Assembly: GCA_964622305.1 (NCBI GenBank)
Contig: CAZUPR010000014.1
Span: 1 to 30,857 of the forward strand
Reading direction: 5' to 3'
DNA from: SKKY01 sp964622305
Lineage (GTDB): Bacteria; Bacillota; Peptococcia; Peptococcales; SKKY01
DNA length: 30,857 nt
Below, one piece after another: positions 23,092 to 30,857 of the stretch (within the stretch, counting starts at the first letter, position 1; every line of letters starts with the position of its first letter). The translations under genes were made by a program, and so were the position numbers. Under the pieces are notes generated by a model. The model saw nothing but the letters and a program-made list of their open reading frames with translations, was not told the DNA's origin and did not search any database.

Positions 23092-26000
23092 ATGAAAATA
23101 AACTATTTAAGAGGCCGGGCCTCTACAGGCAAAAGCCATTATATTTATGAAAGAATAAAGGAAGCCATAGAAGACGGCCAGGAAAAAAATATTTTAATAG
23201 TACCAGAACAATTTACCCTTCAGGCTGAAATTGATCTTATTAATAAGATGCAGCTGGAGGGTCTTCTCAATGTGCAAATACTGAGCTTCAGGAGGCTGGC
23301 CTACAGGGTCATGACTGAAACTGGGGGCATAAAGAAAACCATTATTACTGACCTGGGTAAACTTATGAGCCTGGCCAGTATTTTTGAAGATAATAAAGGT
23401 AAGCTGGAAATTTTTGCCAAATCTGCATCCCAGGATGGATTTTTACAGGAGATAGTCAGCCTTTTCAGGGAATTTAAGAAAAATAATATTGATGAAGAGG
23501 ATTTAGAAAGCTATATAGCTAAAATTGATGATCCTTTGTTAAAAAGAAAGATGAAAGATATTTCTATAATTTTTTCTGATTTCTCTAAAAGCCTGGCTGG
23601 CCAATACATAGATGAAGAAGAAACCCTAAATATCCTGGCTGAAAATATTAAGGATTCCGATTTTTTACAAGATTCCCTTATTTGGTTTGATGGATTTAAT
23701 TCTTTTTCTCGCCAGGAATACAAGGTTATCGACCAGCTTTTTAAAAAAGCCAAAGAAATTAGCTTTGCCTTTACTATGGATACTGATAATACTGCCAGAG
23801 ACCAGGATCTTTTTCGCCCTGTTTTTTCAACCTGGCAATCCATAGAAAAGCTGGCCTTTCAAAACAACCTTACAAAAAATATAGTTGATTTTAAGGATAA
23901 AAAATGTTCTTCAGCTGAAATTTGTCACCTGGAGAAGAATATTTACTCTTACCCATCAGAAAAATATGAGGCCAGCAATAATAATATAAAATTTTTTTCG
24001 GCCTTAAATATCTATAGTGAAGTAGAGAGGATTGCAGCAGAAATTATAAGACTGGCCAGGGAAGAAGATTACAGCTGGAATGATCTGGTTCTGGTAACCA
24101 ATGCCCTTGATTTATATGGGCCGGTTATAAAAAAAGTCTTTTATGAATACGATATTCCAGTTTTTGTTGATGAAAAAAAACCTATTACCAATAACCCTTT
24201 GGTTACTTTTATTAAAGCATCTTTAAGAATTATCATGGACAACTACAGGTGGGAGGACATTTTTATCTTCCTTAAGACTGGCTTTTCTGGCTTGGCTGAA
24301 GAAGAATCCATGTATTTACAAAACTATATAATTGAAAATGGCATCAGAGGTAAAAAATTTACACTTCCTTTTGATGATGAGAGGGCAGAGGCTGCCAGAC
24401 AAGTTTTTATTCCTGGTTTGGAGAAATTTAGAGAAGATATGAAGGAGTCTGCTAATCTCAAAGAAGAAGCAGGAGCAATCTACAATTTGATGGTGGACTT
24501 TGCTCTTTATGAAAAAATTGCAGAGATTTTAGATGGGGCAAAAGAAAAAGAAAACTTTGAATTTGTTAATGAAAACACACAAATCTGGAATATAATAATT
24601 GAAATTTTAGATCAGCTGGCTGAGAGCAGCCAGGATAAAAAGTATGCTCTTAAAGATTTTTACAAACTTTTAGAGAGTGGCTTTGATAATTATGAGCTGG
24701 GGATGATTCCACCAGTTATTGACCAGGTACTTGCTGGCAATTTAGAAAGATCAAAAAGTCACGATATTAAGGCCCTTTTTTTAGCAGGGTGTAATGATGG
24801 CATTATCCCCAGGGCTTATTCAGAAAAAGGTATTTTACAGGATAGTGAAAAACTTAAATTAAGTGAGTTGGGAATGGGTGTCTATAAGGATAATGAGAGT
24901 CAACTGGAAGAAGAAAAGTTCCTTCTTTATTCTGCTATTACCAAACCTTCAGAAAAGCTTTACTTGAGCTGGTCTTTAGGTGATTTAGAAGGAAAAGCCC
25001 TCAGGCCATCGCTTATTACAGAGAGAATCAAAAAAATCTTTGATATAGAAACAGAAAGAGACCTATTTTTTAGTAAGAAGGCCTTTATTTTAAGCAGCCA
25101 AAGACCTTTGCCAGCCTTTAAATTTATGGTGGAAAAAATGAGAGAGTATTTGGATTATCAAAAAGAGGATCCCTCTTATTTATCTGTTTATGCCTGGTAT
25201 TATCAAAATCCGGACTGGAAGGAAAAAATCGCTTTAATGCTTGCTGGTCTTTTTCATGAGAACCAGGAGAAAAATCTCTCTAATGAGGCACTTACAAATT
25301 TATATAAGACAAATGAAAAGTTTTCTATCAGCAGACTGGAAACTTATGAACATTGTCCCTATAAGCATTTTGTCAGATATGCTTTGAGGCCTGAATTGAA
25401 AAGAGAATATAAGCTGGAAATGCCAGATATTGGAAGTATTTTTCATGACAGTCTTGAAGCTTTTCCTCAAGAATTGGCAAAGGAAGGCCTGGACTGGAGA
25501 GAAATAAGTTTGGACCAGGCTGAAGAAATAGCCCAGGAAAGTATTGATAAGATTGGCCGGGAATTTTACAAGGGCCTGCTTATGAGCAGCCAAAGGAATA
25601 AGTATCTTTTGGAAAAAATCAAAAGAATTAGCAAAAGGACAGCCAGAACCCTGACCAGGCAGCTTCAGCTTGGAGATTTTAAGGCCTGGAAATTTGAGTT
25701 GCCCTTTAGAATTGTGCTTTCAGAAGAAGATAAAATTGATATAGAAGGCCGGATTGACAGATTAGACATCTGGCAGAATAATCGGCTGGAAAATTATATA
25801 AGGGTTATTGATTATAAGTCTGGCAGCAAAAGCTTTAGCCTGGCAGATATTTACAATCTTTTACAAGTGCAACTTGTTATTTATCTCATGGCAACGCTTG
25901 ATATTTCAGAAGAAGAGCTCTCCGGCCAGATTGAGAGAGCCGGCGCCTTTTATTTTAAAATAGATGATCCTCTCATAGAAAGTGATTATGAAGACTTAAT

Positions 26001-26418
26001 AGAAGAGTCAATTAATAAGGAGCTTCGTATGGATGGATTTCTCCTGGCTGATCTTGACCTGGCTAAGGCCATGGACTCAAGCCTTGAGGAGGGTAAGGCT
26101 TCTGAAGTAATACCTGCAAAGTTAAAAAATGATGGTAATTTTGATGCCTTTTCGCAGGTCTACTCTAAAGAAGACTTAGAATTGATTTTTACCTATGTAA
26201 AAAAAGGTGTTTTAGCCAGCATAGATGAAATTAAAGCCGGAAAAATAAAAATAGAGCCCATCAAGAATAAGAATTTTATTGCCTGTCAGCATTGTGACTA
26301 TCAGGCCCTTTGCCAATTTAACCTCTATTTTCCTGATAATAAATACAGACAATTGGCCAACCCAGGAAAAAAGGAAATTCTTGAACTAATGAAAGCCCAG
26401 GTGGAAAATGATGACTAA
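23092..26418 (+). CDS. addB: ATP-dependent helicase-nuclease subunit B
   Basis: One subunit of the AddAB enzyme, which resects double-strand breaks to single-stranded 3' ends for RecA. The 1108 residues start with Walker A GRASTGKS (8-15), then have inactivated-helicase folds, and end with a RecB-type nuclease: Asp889 (GRIDRLD), Asp907 and Lys909 (DYKSGS). The 4Fe-4S cluster that ties the nuclease together is visible: Cys755 (HCPYKHF), then Cys1065, Cys1068 and Cys1074 (CQHCDYQALC). ATG 23080 is also in frame; ATG 23092 has GAGGG just upstream and directly precedes KINYLRGR. It overlaps addA by a few bases. Confidence 0.95.
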   Translation: MKINYLRGRASTGKSHYIYERIKEAIEDGQEKNILIVPEQFTLQAEIDLINKMQLEGLLNVQILSFRRLAYRVMTETGGIKKTIITDLGKLMSLASIFEDNKGKLEIFAKSASQDGFLQEIVSLFREFKKNNIDEEDLESYIAKIDDPLLKRKMKDISIIFSDFSKSLAGQYIDEEETLNILAENIKDSDFLQDSLIWFDGFNSFSRQEYKVIDQLFKKAKEISFAFTMDTDNTARDQDLFRPVFSTWQSIEKLAFQNNLTKNIVDFKDKKCSSAEICHLEKNIYSYPSEKYEASNNNIKFFSALNIYSEVERIAAEIIRLAREEDYSWNDLVLVTNALDLYGPVIKKVFYEYDIPVFVDEKKPITNNPLVTFIKASLRIIMDNYRWEDIFIFLKTGFSGLAEEESMYLQNYIIENGIRGKKFTLPFDDERAEAARQVFIPGLEKFREDMKESANLKEEAGAIYNLMVDFALYEKIAEILDGAKEKENFEFVNENTQIWNIIIEILDQLAESSQDKKYALKDFYKLLESGFDNYELGMIPPVIDQVLAGNLERSKSHDIKALFLAGCNDGIIPRAYSEKGILQDSEKLKLSELGMGVYKDNESQLEEEKFLLYSAITKPSEKLYLSWSLGDLEGKALRPSLITERIKKIFDIETERDLFFSKKAFILSSQRPLPAFKFMVEKMREYLDYQKEDPSYLSVYAWYYQNPDWKEKIALMLAGLFHENQEKNLSNEALTNLYKTNEKFSISRLETYEHCPYKHFVRYALRPELKREYKLEMPDIGSIFHDSLEAFPQELAKEGLDWREISLDQAEEIAQESIDKIGREFYKGLLMSSQRNKYLLEKIKRISKRTARTLTRQLQLGDFKAWKFELPFRIVLSEEDKIDIEGRIDRLDIWQNNRLENYIRVIDYKSGSKSFSLADIYNLLQVQLVIYLMATLDISEEELSGQIERAGAFYFKIDDPLIESDYEDLIEESINKELRMDGFLLADLDLAKAMDSSLEEGKASEVIPAKLKNDGNFDAFSQVYSKEDLELIFTYVKKGVLASIDEIKAGKIKIEPIKNKNFIACQHCDYQALCQFNLYFPDNKYRQLANPGKKEILELMKAQVENDD

Positions 26419-29400
26419 ATGGACCCCGGAACAAGAATATGCCATTAATAAAAGAGATAAAAATCTTCTGGTATCTGCAGCGGCAGGTTCTGGTAAAACT
26501 GCAGTTTTGGTTGAGAGAATAATTGGTCTTTTGATAAAAGACCAGGTAGATATTGATAAAATCCTGGTTGTTACTTTTACTAAGGCGGCAGCGGCTGAGA
26601 TGAGGGAGAGAATCTCTTCGGTCTTAAGCCTGGAAGCAGAAAAAGAAAGTGAAAATGAGGAGTTTTTAAGAAAGCAACTTAATCTTCTCAACAAGGCATC
26701 AATCTCTACCCTGCATTCTTTTTGCACTCAGCTTTTAAGAAAAAACTTTTTTAGTCTGGGTCTGGACCCTGCCTTCAAGGTGGCAGACCAGGCTGATTTG
26801 CTATTAATTAAAAAAGAGGTTATGGAAGAAGTTTTAGAGGAGGCCTATAGCTTAGAAGATGAGGATTTCCATCTCCTTATAGATTCCTACACAGAAAACA
26901 AGGGGGATGCAAAAATAGAAGAGCTTGTCTTTTCTCTTTATGACTTCATCCTTAGCCAGCCTCAACCCTTTATCTGGCTTAAAGAAAAAATCGACAACTT
27001 TCAATCCTCAAAAGAAGAAATTTTCCAATCCTCATGGATGGAAGCAATAAAAAAATCTGTTATCCGTGACCTGGAGGGGGCAGAAGTTTTACTGAATCTT
27101 ACAATAGAGGCAGCCCAGGACCCACTGGGGCCTGAGGCCTATCTTCCTGCTCTTTATTCAGACAGGGACTTAATGGTAAATTTAAGGAAGGAAATTAATG
27201 CTTATTTTTCCGGCCAGGATTTTCAAATATCTGGCAAACCGCTTTTTCAAAAATTTGCTTCTATAAAAAAAGACAATGTTCTTGATGAAGAACTACAAGA
27301 AAAAGTTAAAAAACACCGGGACGATTACAAAAAAATAATTAATAATCTCTTTGACAAGGAAATCTTCAGCCGGGATATTTCTTCTTACACTTATGATATT
27401 AACCAGCTATATAGTCCCTTAAAGAGCCTCTACAATTTAACTTTGGAATTTCACAATTCCTTTCAAAAGAAAAAGCTGGATAAGTCTTTAGTGGACTTCA
27501 ATGACCTTGAACATTTATCTTTACAGGTTTTGGAAAACCCAGAAAATGCTGCAGCCTTGAAGGAAGAGTTTGCCTATATTTTTGTTGATGAGTATCAGGA
27601 CAGTAACCCTGTTCAGGAAAAGATAATTAACTCTATCCGCCGGGAGAGAAATTTATTCCTGGTTGGTGACCTTAAGCAGAGCATCTATAAATTTAGATTA
27701 GCAGACCCTGAACTTTTTATAGAAAAATACAAGACCTACAGCAAAGGCCCTGATAACCAGGGGGCTATAAATGAAAGAATTGATTTGGCCAAAAACTTCC
27801 GTACCAGAAAGGAAATTCTACAAGGGATTAACTATATTTTTTCTAAGCTTATGCGAGAGGAAATTGGTGGCATCGATTATAAAGAAGATGTTTGGCTCTG
27901 GCCTGGGGCCCTTTATGGGGACCGGGAAGACCCGGAAATTGAATTAAATATTATTAATAAGGCAGACAGTCTTTCTTGGGAAGATCTTGACCCTGAACTC
28001 CTTGATTTAACTGATGCTGAGACAGAAGCACATCTGATTGCAGAAAAAATAAAGGGCCTCAAAGGCAGCCTTCTCTATGATTCTAAAAGAGGGAGCTTTT
28101 ATGAGGCTGACTGGAAGGATATAACTGTTCTTTTCAGGTCAGTAAAAAATTGGTCTCTGGTCTTTAATGATGTTTTTATAAAAGCTGGCATACCAGTTTA
28201 TGCCGATGATAACCAGGGATATTTTGATTCCCTGGAGATTAAAATATTCTTGAGTCTTCTAAAGGTGATTGATAATAAAAAAGATGACCTTTCTCTTTTG
28301 ACTCTTATGCGTTCTCCAATTGGAAATTTTTCAACCCTGGAATTGCTTGAAATAAGAAAAGAAGCCCCTGATCTTGCTTATCATGAGGCTACTGAGGCCT
28401 ATCAATTAAAAGACCATTCTCCTTTGGCTGAGAAAGTGAAAAACTTTTACCAAAAAATTAATCTTTGGAGCCAAAGGGCAAAGTTTGAAAGCACTGAGGA
28501 ATTCCTTTGGAGTCTCATGCTGGAGACAGGTTTTTATTATTATGCCGGGGCTATGGTTAAGGGCAAGGAAAGGCAGGCCAACCTTAAGCTGCTTTTAGAA
28601 AAGGCTGCTTCTCTGGAAAAGAGAGGCCAGGCCGGGCTCTTTAATTTCATCAGGTTTTCTGATGACTTTCAAAAGGCAAGGGGAGATATGGGATCAGCAA
28701 AAATCATCGGCGAAAACGAGAATGTTGTCAGATTGATGACTATCCATAAGAGTAAAGGTCTTGAATTCCCTGTAGTGATCCTGGCTGCTGCGGGCAAAAA
28801 CTTTAATAAAAGTGATCTTAGGGGAGATTTTCTTTTCCACAAAGACTTAGGCCTGGGCCCTCTCTATGTTAATCCGCAAAAGAGAGTTAAGAGGGAGAGT
28901 CTGCCCCGTCTGGCATTAAAAAAGGAAATCCTTTTAGAGAATATGGCAGAAGAAATGAGGGTGCTCTATGTAGCTTTGACCAGAGCTAAGGATAGGCTTA
29001 TTTTGACTGCAACTACAAAAGATCTGGAAAAGGATCAGGAAAAATGGCTGAGAACCATTAGTAACTTTGAAATTATCAAGGCAGATTCCTACCTGGACTG
29101 GCTGGGGCTTGTTCTTTATTGGCCCACTGGCTGGCTTGAGGGTAAGGACTGGAAGGTAAATATAATCAAGAAAGAAAATATTCAAAAAGAAATAATCAGA
29201 GAAAAGTTAACCAAGAGTCAATTCAGGGAGTTTTTGGAAGATTTTTCCTCACAGCTTACAAATTATGAAGACAAGGACCTAAATGAAAGGTTTTCCTGGG
29301 CCTATCCCAGGCCTCATTTAAGCAAAATACCTTCTAAGATAACAGTTTCCGAGCTAAATCAAATGAGGGAGGGCTCCTTGACCAGGAATCTTTATCAGAT

Positions 29401-29944
29401 TCCTCCTTTGGTAAAAACTCCTGCCTTTTTAGAAGGTAAGAAGTCTTTTACAGCCGCTGAGAAAGGCCTTATTACGCACTTCTTTATGCAAAACTGTGAT
29501 TTAAATTCTTTGTCAAGCCTGGAAGCGATAAAGGCTGAAATTAAAAGGATGGAAGAAAAGGAGCTTCTAACTGAAGCTGAGGCCCAAATTTTAGAACCTT
29601 CTGTTTTTTTACAGTTTTTTATGAGCCCAATAGGCCAAAGAATGGTAGAATCGAATGGAGCCAAAAGAGAGGTTAGTTTTGTTTATAAGAGTAAAGAGCC
29701 TGAGGAGCTTTTTATTCAGGGTGTAATAGACTGCTATTTTGCAGAAGGTGACCAGCTGGTTCTTTTAGACTATAAGACTGACTTTATTAATGAGGGTTTT
29801 GAAGATAATCTTGTAAAGAAGTATGCTAAACAGCTTGATCTCTATAAAGAGGCCCTGGAAAAAATAAGTGGTAAGAAGGTAAAAGAAAGTTATATTTATT
29901 CTTTTGCTTTAAATAAAGAAATCCAACATTTTTATAATAAATAA
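26411..29944 (+). CDS. addA: ATP-dependent helicase-nuclease subunit A
   Basis: UvrD-like SF1A helicase with a C-terminal nuclease, the motor of AddAB. The 1177 residues contain the Q-motif WTPEQEYAI (4-12), Walker A AAAGSGKT (23-30), motif Ia VTFTKAAAAEM, motif II FVDEYQDSN (Asp393, Glu394), motif III LVGDLKQSIYKFR, motif V TIHKSKGLEFPVVI and motif VI LYVALTRAKDRL. Nuclease residues are Asp1107 (GVIDCYF), Asp1120 and Lys1122 (LDYKTDF). Two ATGs are adjacent; ATG 26411 is six bases from AGGTGG, ATG 26408 only three. Order addB-addA is standard in Bacillota. Confidence 0.96.
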   Translation: MTKWTPEQEYAINKRDKNLLVSAAAGSGKTAVLVERIIGLLIKDQVDIDKILVVTFTKAAAAEMRERISSVLSLEAEKESENEEFLRKQLNLLNKASISTLHSFCTQLLRKNFFSLGLDPAFKVADQADLLLIKKEVMEEVLEEAYSLEDEDFHLLIDSYTENKGDAKIEELVFSLYDFILSQPQPFIWLKEKIDNFQSSKEEIFQSSWMEAIKKSVIRDLEGAEVLLNLTIEAAQDPLGPEAYLPALYSDRDLMVNLRKEINAYFSGQDFQISGKPLFQKFASIKKDNVLDEELQEKVKKHRDDYKKIINNLFDKEIFSRDISSYTYDINQLYSPLKSLYNLTLEFHNSFQKKKLDKSLVDFNDLEHLSLQVLENPENAAALKEEFAYIFVDEYQDSNPVQEKIINSIRRERNLFLVGDLKQSIYKFRLADPELFIEKYKTYSKGPDNQGAINERIDLAKNFRTRKEILQGINYIFSKLMREEIGGIDYKEDVWLWPGALYGDREDPEIELNIINKADSLSWEDLDPELLDLTDAETEAHLIAEKIKGLKGSLLYDSKRGSFYEADWKDITVLFRSVKNWSLVFNDVFIKAGIPVYADDNQGYFDSLEIKIFLSLLKVIDNKKDDLSLLTLMRSPIGNFSTLELLEIRKEAPDLAYHEATEAYQLKDHSPLAEKVKNFYQKINLWSQRAKFESTEEFLWSLMLETGFYYYAGAMVKGKERQANLKLLLEKAASLEKRGQAGLFNFIRFSDDFQKARGDMGSAKIIGENENVVRLMTIHKSKGLEFPVVILAAAGKNFNKSDLRGDFLFHKDLGLGPLYVNPQKRVKRESLPRLALKKEILLENMAEEMRVLYVALTRAKDRLILTATTKDLEKDQEKWLRTISNFEIIKADSYLDWLGLVLYWPTGWLEGKDWKVNIIKKENIQKEIIREKLTKSQFREFLEDFSSQLTNYEDKDLNERFSWAYPRPHLSKIPSKITVSELNQMREGSLTRNLYQIPPLVKTPAFLEGKKSFTAAEKGLITHFFMQNCDLNSLSSLEAIKAEIKRMEEKELLTEAEAQILEPSVFLQFFMSPIGQRMVESNGAKREVSFVYKSKEPEELFIQGVIDCYFAEGDQLVLLDYKTDFINEGFEDNLVKKYAKQLDLYKEALEKISGKKVKESYIYSFALNKEIQHFYNK

Positions 29945-29964
29945 AACCAAGAAGGAGTGAAAGA

Positions 29965-30750
29965 ATGAAAAAAAAAGCAATTATTGTCACAAGTTTTGGT
30001 ACAAGTTATATTGATGTTTTAAAAAGAAGTATTGCTATGGTGGAAGAAGAGGTGGCTCTTAAGTTTCCGGATTTTGAAGTAAGAAGGGCCTTTACTTCTG
30101 GCATGGTTCGTAAATCTCTTGAAAAAAAAGAAGGAATCAAAACTAAATCTCTGGAAGAAGTTCTGGGCGATTTAAAAGAAGAGGCCTTTGATGAAGTTTA
30201 TATTCAGCCCCTGCACATTATCCCCGGCGAAGAATACAATGAAAAGATTTTAGCTCCTGCCAGGGACTTTGCCAAGGATTTTGAAATATTAAGAACAGGT
30301 AAATCTCTCCTTTATTCTACGGAAGATTATTTTAGAGCCATTGAGGCCTTAAAAGAGCAGATTCCTGAGACCAGTGAAAAAAAGGCTGTTATTCTAATGG
30401 GCCATGGAGCCAGCCATCCGGCCAATTCTTCTTATGCAGCCCTCCAATATAAGATAAATGATCAGATTCCTCATGTTTATATTGCCAACATAGAGGGATA
30501 TCCAGAACTTGATGACATTATGGAAAAGATTTCATCATATGAAGAGCTTCTTCTAATGCCTCTTATGCTTGTAGCTGGCGACCATGCCATTAACGATATG
30601 GCTGGCGACGAAGAGGATTCCTGGAAGAGTATTCTTACAGACAAGGGCTACAAGGTAGAAGTTTATTTAAAAGGATTGGGTGAAAACCCAGCAATCAGGA
30701 AAATTTATCTTGATTATATTGATGAAATCATTGCAGACTCTTCTAAATAA
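29965..30750 (+). CDS. cbiK: Sirohydrochlorin cobaltochelatase, CbiK type
   Basis: Inserts Co2+ (or Fe2+) into sirohydrochlorin at the start of the anaerobic cobalamin branch. The 261 residues match Salmonella CbiK in length. The metal-binding residues of that enzyme are found in place: a histidine at 147 in MGHGASHPANSSY, Glu89 in IIPGEEYNEK and His207 in LVAGDHAINDMAGDEEDSW. The N-terminus KKAIIVTSFGTSY is typical, with no signal peptide, so it is cytosolic. An AAGGAGTG lies before the ATG. It is 20 bp after addA and probably in the same transcript, although no other cobalamin gene is in the window. Confidence 0.94.
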   Translation: MKKKAIIVTSFGTSYIDVLKRSIAMVEEEVALKFPDFEVRRAFTSGMVRKSLEKKEGIKTKSLEEVLGDLKEEAFDEVYIQPLHIIPGEEYNEKILAPARDFAKDFEILRTGKSLLYSTEDYFRAIEALKEQIPETSEKKAVILMGHGASHPANSSYAALQYKINDQIPHVYIANIEGYPELDDIMEKISSYEELLLMPLMLVAGDHAINDMAGDEEDSWKSILTDKGYKVEVYLKGLGENPAIRKIYLDYIDEIIADSSK

Positions 30751-30857
30751 TTACAAATCTTAACCGATGTAATAAGTGTTATAAAAAAGGATGTTTATAA
30801 TAAAGCAATCTGGTGATATGTCAAGGAGAGATTTATAAAGTAAACAAACAAAAAGAT

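Noticed and set aside
30812..30823. Third copy of the TGACATATGTCA operator
   Set aside because: Only one half (ATATGTCA) matches; the other half is GGTG, so it is not a palindrome.
30751..30857. Start of a further gene or a cobalamin riboswitch after cbiK
   Set aside because: AAGGAGAG at about 30823 has no start codon at proper spacing before the window ends, and no riboswitch stems are recognisable in 107 AT-rich bases.

Overview
The window is chromosomal DNA of an anaerobic, low-GC Gram-positive bacterium (Bacillota, Clostridia/Tissierellia-like). Evidence: AT-rich sequence with strong AGGAGG ribosome binding sites, formate-tetrahydrofolate ligase, the Gram-positive AddB/AddA recombination nuclease, many 4Fe-4S proteins, an anaerobic cobaltochelatase and the anaerobe-type homocysteine pathway. 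The species cannot be told from the sequence. There are two assembly gaps: 100 Ns at 1727-1826 and 10 Ns at 10963-10972.

Layout. 1-480: 3' part of a tRNA-Leu(UAA), its terminator, an intergenic inverted-repeat element and a leader hairpin. 481-1726: two related small membrane proteins, the second cut by the gap. 1901-4122: fhs and a six-helix membrane protein. 4141-6301 (minus): DUF2156 protein and Eis-like GNAT. 6431-7183: SIMPL-domain lipoprotein. 7184-7647: no gene, a second copy of the inverted-repeat element lying between two terminators. 7648-10608: homocysteine-biosynthesis operon (DUF39, NIL-ferredoxin, UPF0280) plus a CDGSH/ferredoxin/CDGSH protein. 10586-13286 (minus): histidine kinase, OmpR-type regulator and DUF4342 protein. 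13397-15384: rpiA and a MATE transporter. 15348-16136 (minus): stand-alone ABC ATPase. 16183-16662: rlmH, apparently leaderless. 16663-17502 (minus): DegV protein. 17598-19688: two DUF1538 membrane proteins and a tandem P-II-like protein. 19799-22570: a UPF0251 regulator with duplicated operators, then NifX-like, MinD/ferredoxin, MinD/ferredoxin and NifX-like proteins, an arrangement recalling Orange Protein (ORP) operons. 22642-30750: LemA-like protein, addB, addA, cbiK.

The most unusual items are: (i) two 166-bp intergenic elements built from four copies of one half-site with identical 50/39/50-bp geometry but diverged spacers; (ii) the two-DUF1538 plus double-P-II operon, in which the P-II fusion linker still contains a full Shine-Dalgarno and in-frame ATG; (iii) the ORP-like cluster, with paired 12-bp palindromes exactly 40 bp apart and a MinD gene that appears to start at ATT; (iv) four TTARRA-like direct repeats at exact 11-bp spacing next to the two-component operon.
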